This document shows positions 60,971-61,218 of a DNA stretch of 61,218 nucleotides, piece by piece. Position numbers and translations under genes: made by a program. Each line of letters begins with the position of its first letter. Within the stretch, counting starts at the first letter, position 1. The notes beneath the pieces were generated by a model that saw only the letters and a program-made list of their open reading frames with translations, ran no database searches and was not told the origin of the DNA. Origin of the DNA: Clostridia bacterium (GTDB lineage Bacteria > Bacillota > Clostridia > Oscillospirales > Acutalibacteraceae); the NCBI GenBank assembly GCA_017502085.1, contig JAFVVQ010000056.1, forward strand, positions 1-61,218, read 5' to 3'.

Positions 60971-61013
60971 AAGTGCGCAATTATACACCGTTGCGGTGAA
61001 ATTGCGGTTTTTT
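60968..61013 (+). other. Candidate oriT between the DUF3847 and relaxase genes
   Basis: TAAAAGTGCGCAATTATACA is similar to the nick region of MobQ-type oriT sites (AGTGCGC core). It is followed by ACCGTTGCGGT (hairpin) and AATTGCGG. Placement just before a MobA/MobL gene is typical. Confidence 0.5.
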
Positions 61014-61100
61014 GCAAAAACACTCGGAACAAAGTTCCGCTGATTTCATCAGACAAGGGCTTCACCCCTGCGACTTTGTCTACCCCAATTTGAAAGGAGC

Positions 61101-61218
61101 GTGATAAAAATATCCTGTACCCATTTTCAGATTTCAATACAAAAACGTAGTGAAAATAAATCCGCTGTTGCCGGAGCCGCTTACCAAAGCGGCTCCAAAC
61201 TTTTCTCGGAATATGATA
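61101..61218 (+). CDS. MobA/MobL-family relaxase, N-terminal part (3' partial)
   Basis: About 39 residues are inside the window (ISCTHFQISIQKRSENKSAV, then AGAAYQSGSKLFSEYD), the conserved start of MobA/MobL relaxases with the SAVA-AAY motif. The GTG at 61101 lies only one base after GGAG; an ATA at 61110 would have better spacing, so the true start is uncertain. The catalytic Tyr/His motifs and the rest lie past the window end. Confidence 0.85.
   Translation, partial: MIKISCTHFQISIQKRSENKSAVAGAAYQSGSKLFSEYD

Overview
The window looks like a chromosomal stretch of a spore-forming, low-to-mid-GC Firmicute, probably a gut member of the Oscillospiraceae/Ruminococcaceae. The evidence is spoVT, strong AGGAGG ribosome sites, TTGACA/TATAAT promoters, a KtrAB K+ system, plant-polysaccharide enzymes (GH3, GH5), a WbsX-type glycan enzyme, a BspA-like leucine-rich-repeat surface protein and several clostridial mobile elements. 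Species cannot be named from sequence alone.

Layout. 0-25 kb is mostly core genome: tRNA-Ala(CGC), an acyltransferase and murD; a DUF6061-like small gene; an XRE regulator with ktrB and ktrA; an IS200-type element with a frameshifted transposase and an unusually hairpin-rich flank; an operon rmuC - GH3 glucosidase - exported double metallophosphoesterase; mtnN; two HhH DNA glycosylases (Ogg-like and Nth) around a cluster of DnaA-box-like sites; a beta-propeller lipoprotein; two transporters; and a BlaI/M56 regulatory pair with twin palindromic operators.

25.5-43.7 kb is an integrated Tn4451-like mobilizable element of about 18.2 kb lying inside spoVT. A 16-bp direct repeat (25535-25550 and 43690-43705) marks the attachment sites. 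The first 33 codons of spoVT survive at the right end. The other codons (SpoVT 34-179) are fused in frame to the element's large serine recombinase at the left end, so precise excision would rebuild a 179-codon spoVT. The element carries a MobV relaxase (apparently starting at ATT), a RepA-like ATPase with four iteron-like repeats, TnpV (one intact and one truncated copy) and cargo: an esterase/kinase/AraC operon, a methyltransferase behind an Arg-rich leader peptide and attenuator, two large unknown membrane proteins, a divergently placed ATPase + Toprim pair that looks like a defence module, and a DeoR regulator.

43.9-60.4 kb returns to chromosomal genes: a WbsX-like protein, an XRE-desulfoferrodoxin fusion, membrane and small proteins, a GH5 endoglucanase, a second DUF6061-like gene beside palindromic repeats, a Septu-type ptuAB locus whose ptuA carries a one-base frameshift, and an operon-like run from an ECF sigma factor and its membrane partner through the 1346-residue LRR protein to two small membrane-anchored proteins. 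From about 60.56 kb a second mobilizable element begins (DUF3847 protein, oriT-like sequence, start of a MobA/MobL relaxase) and runs off the window.
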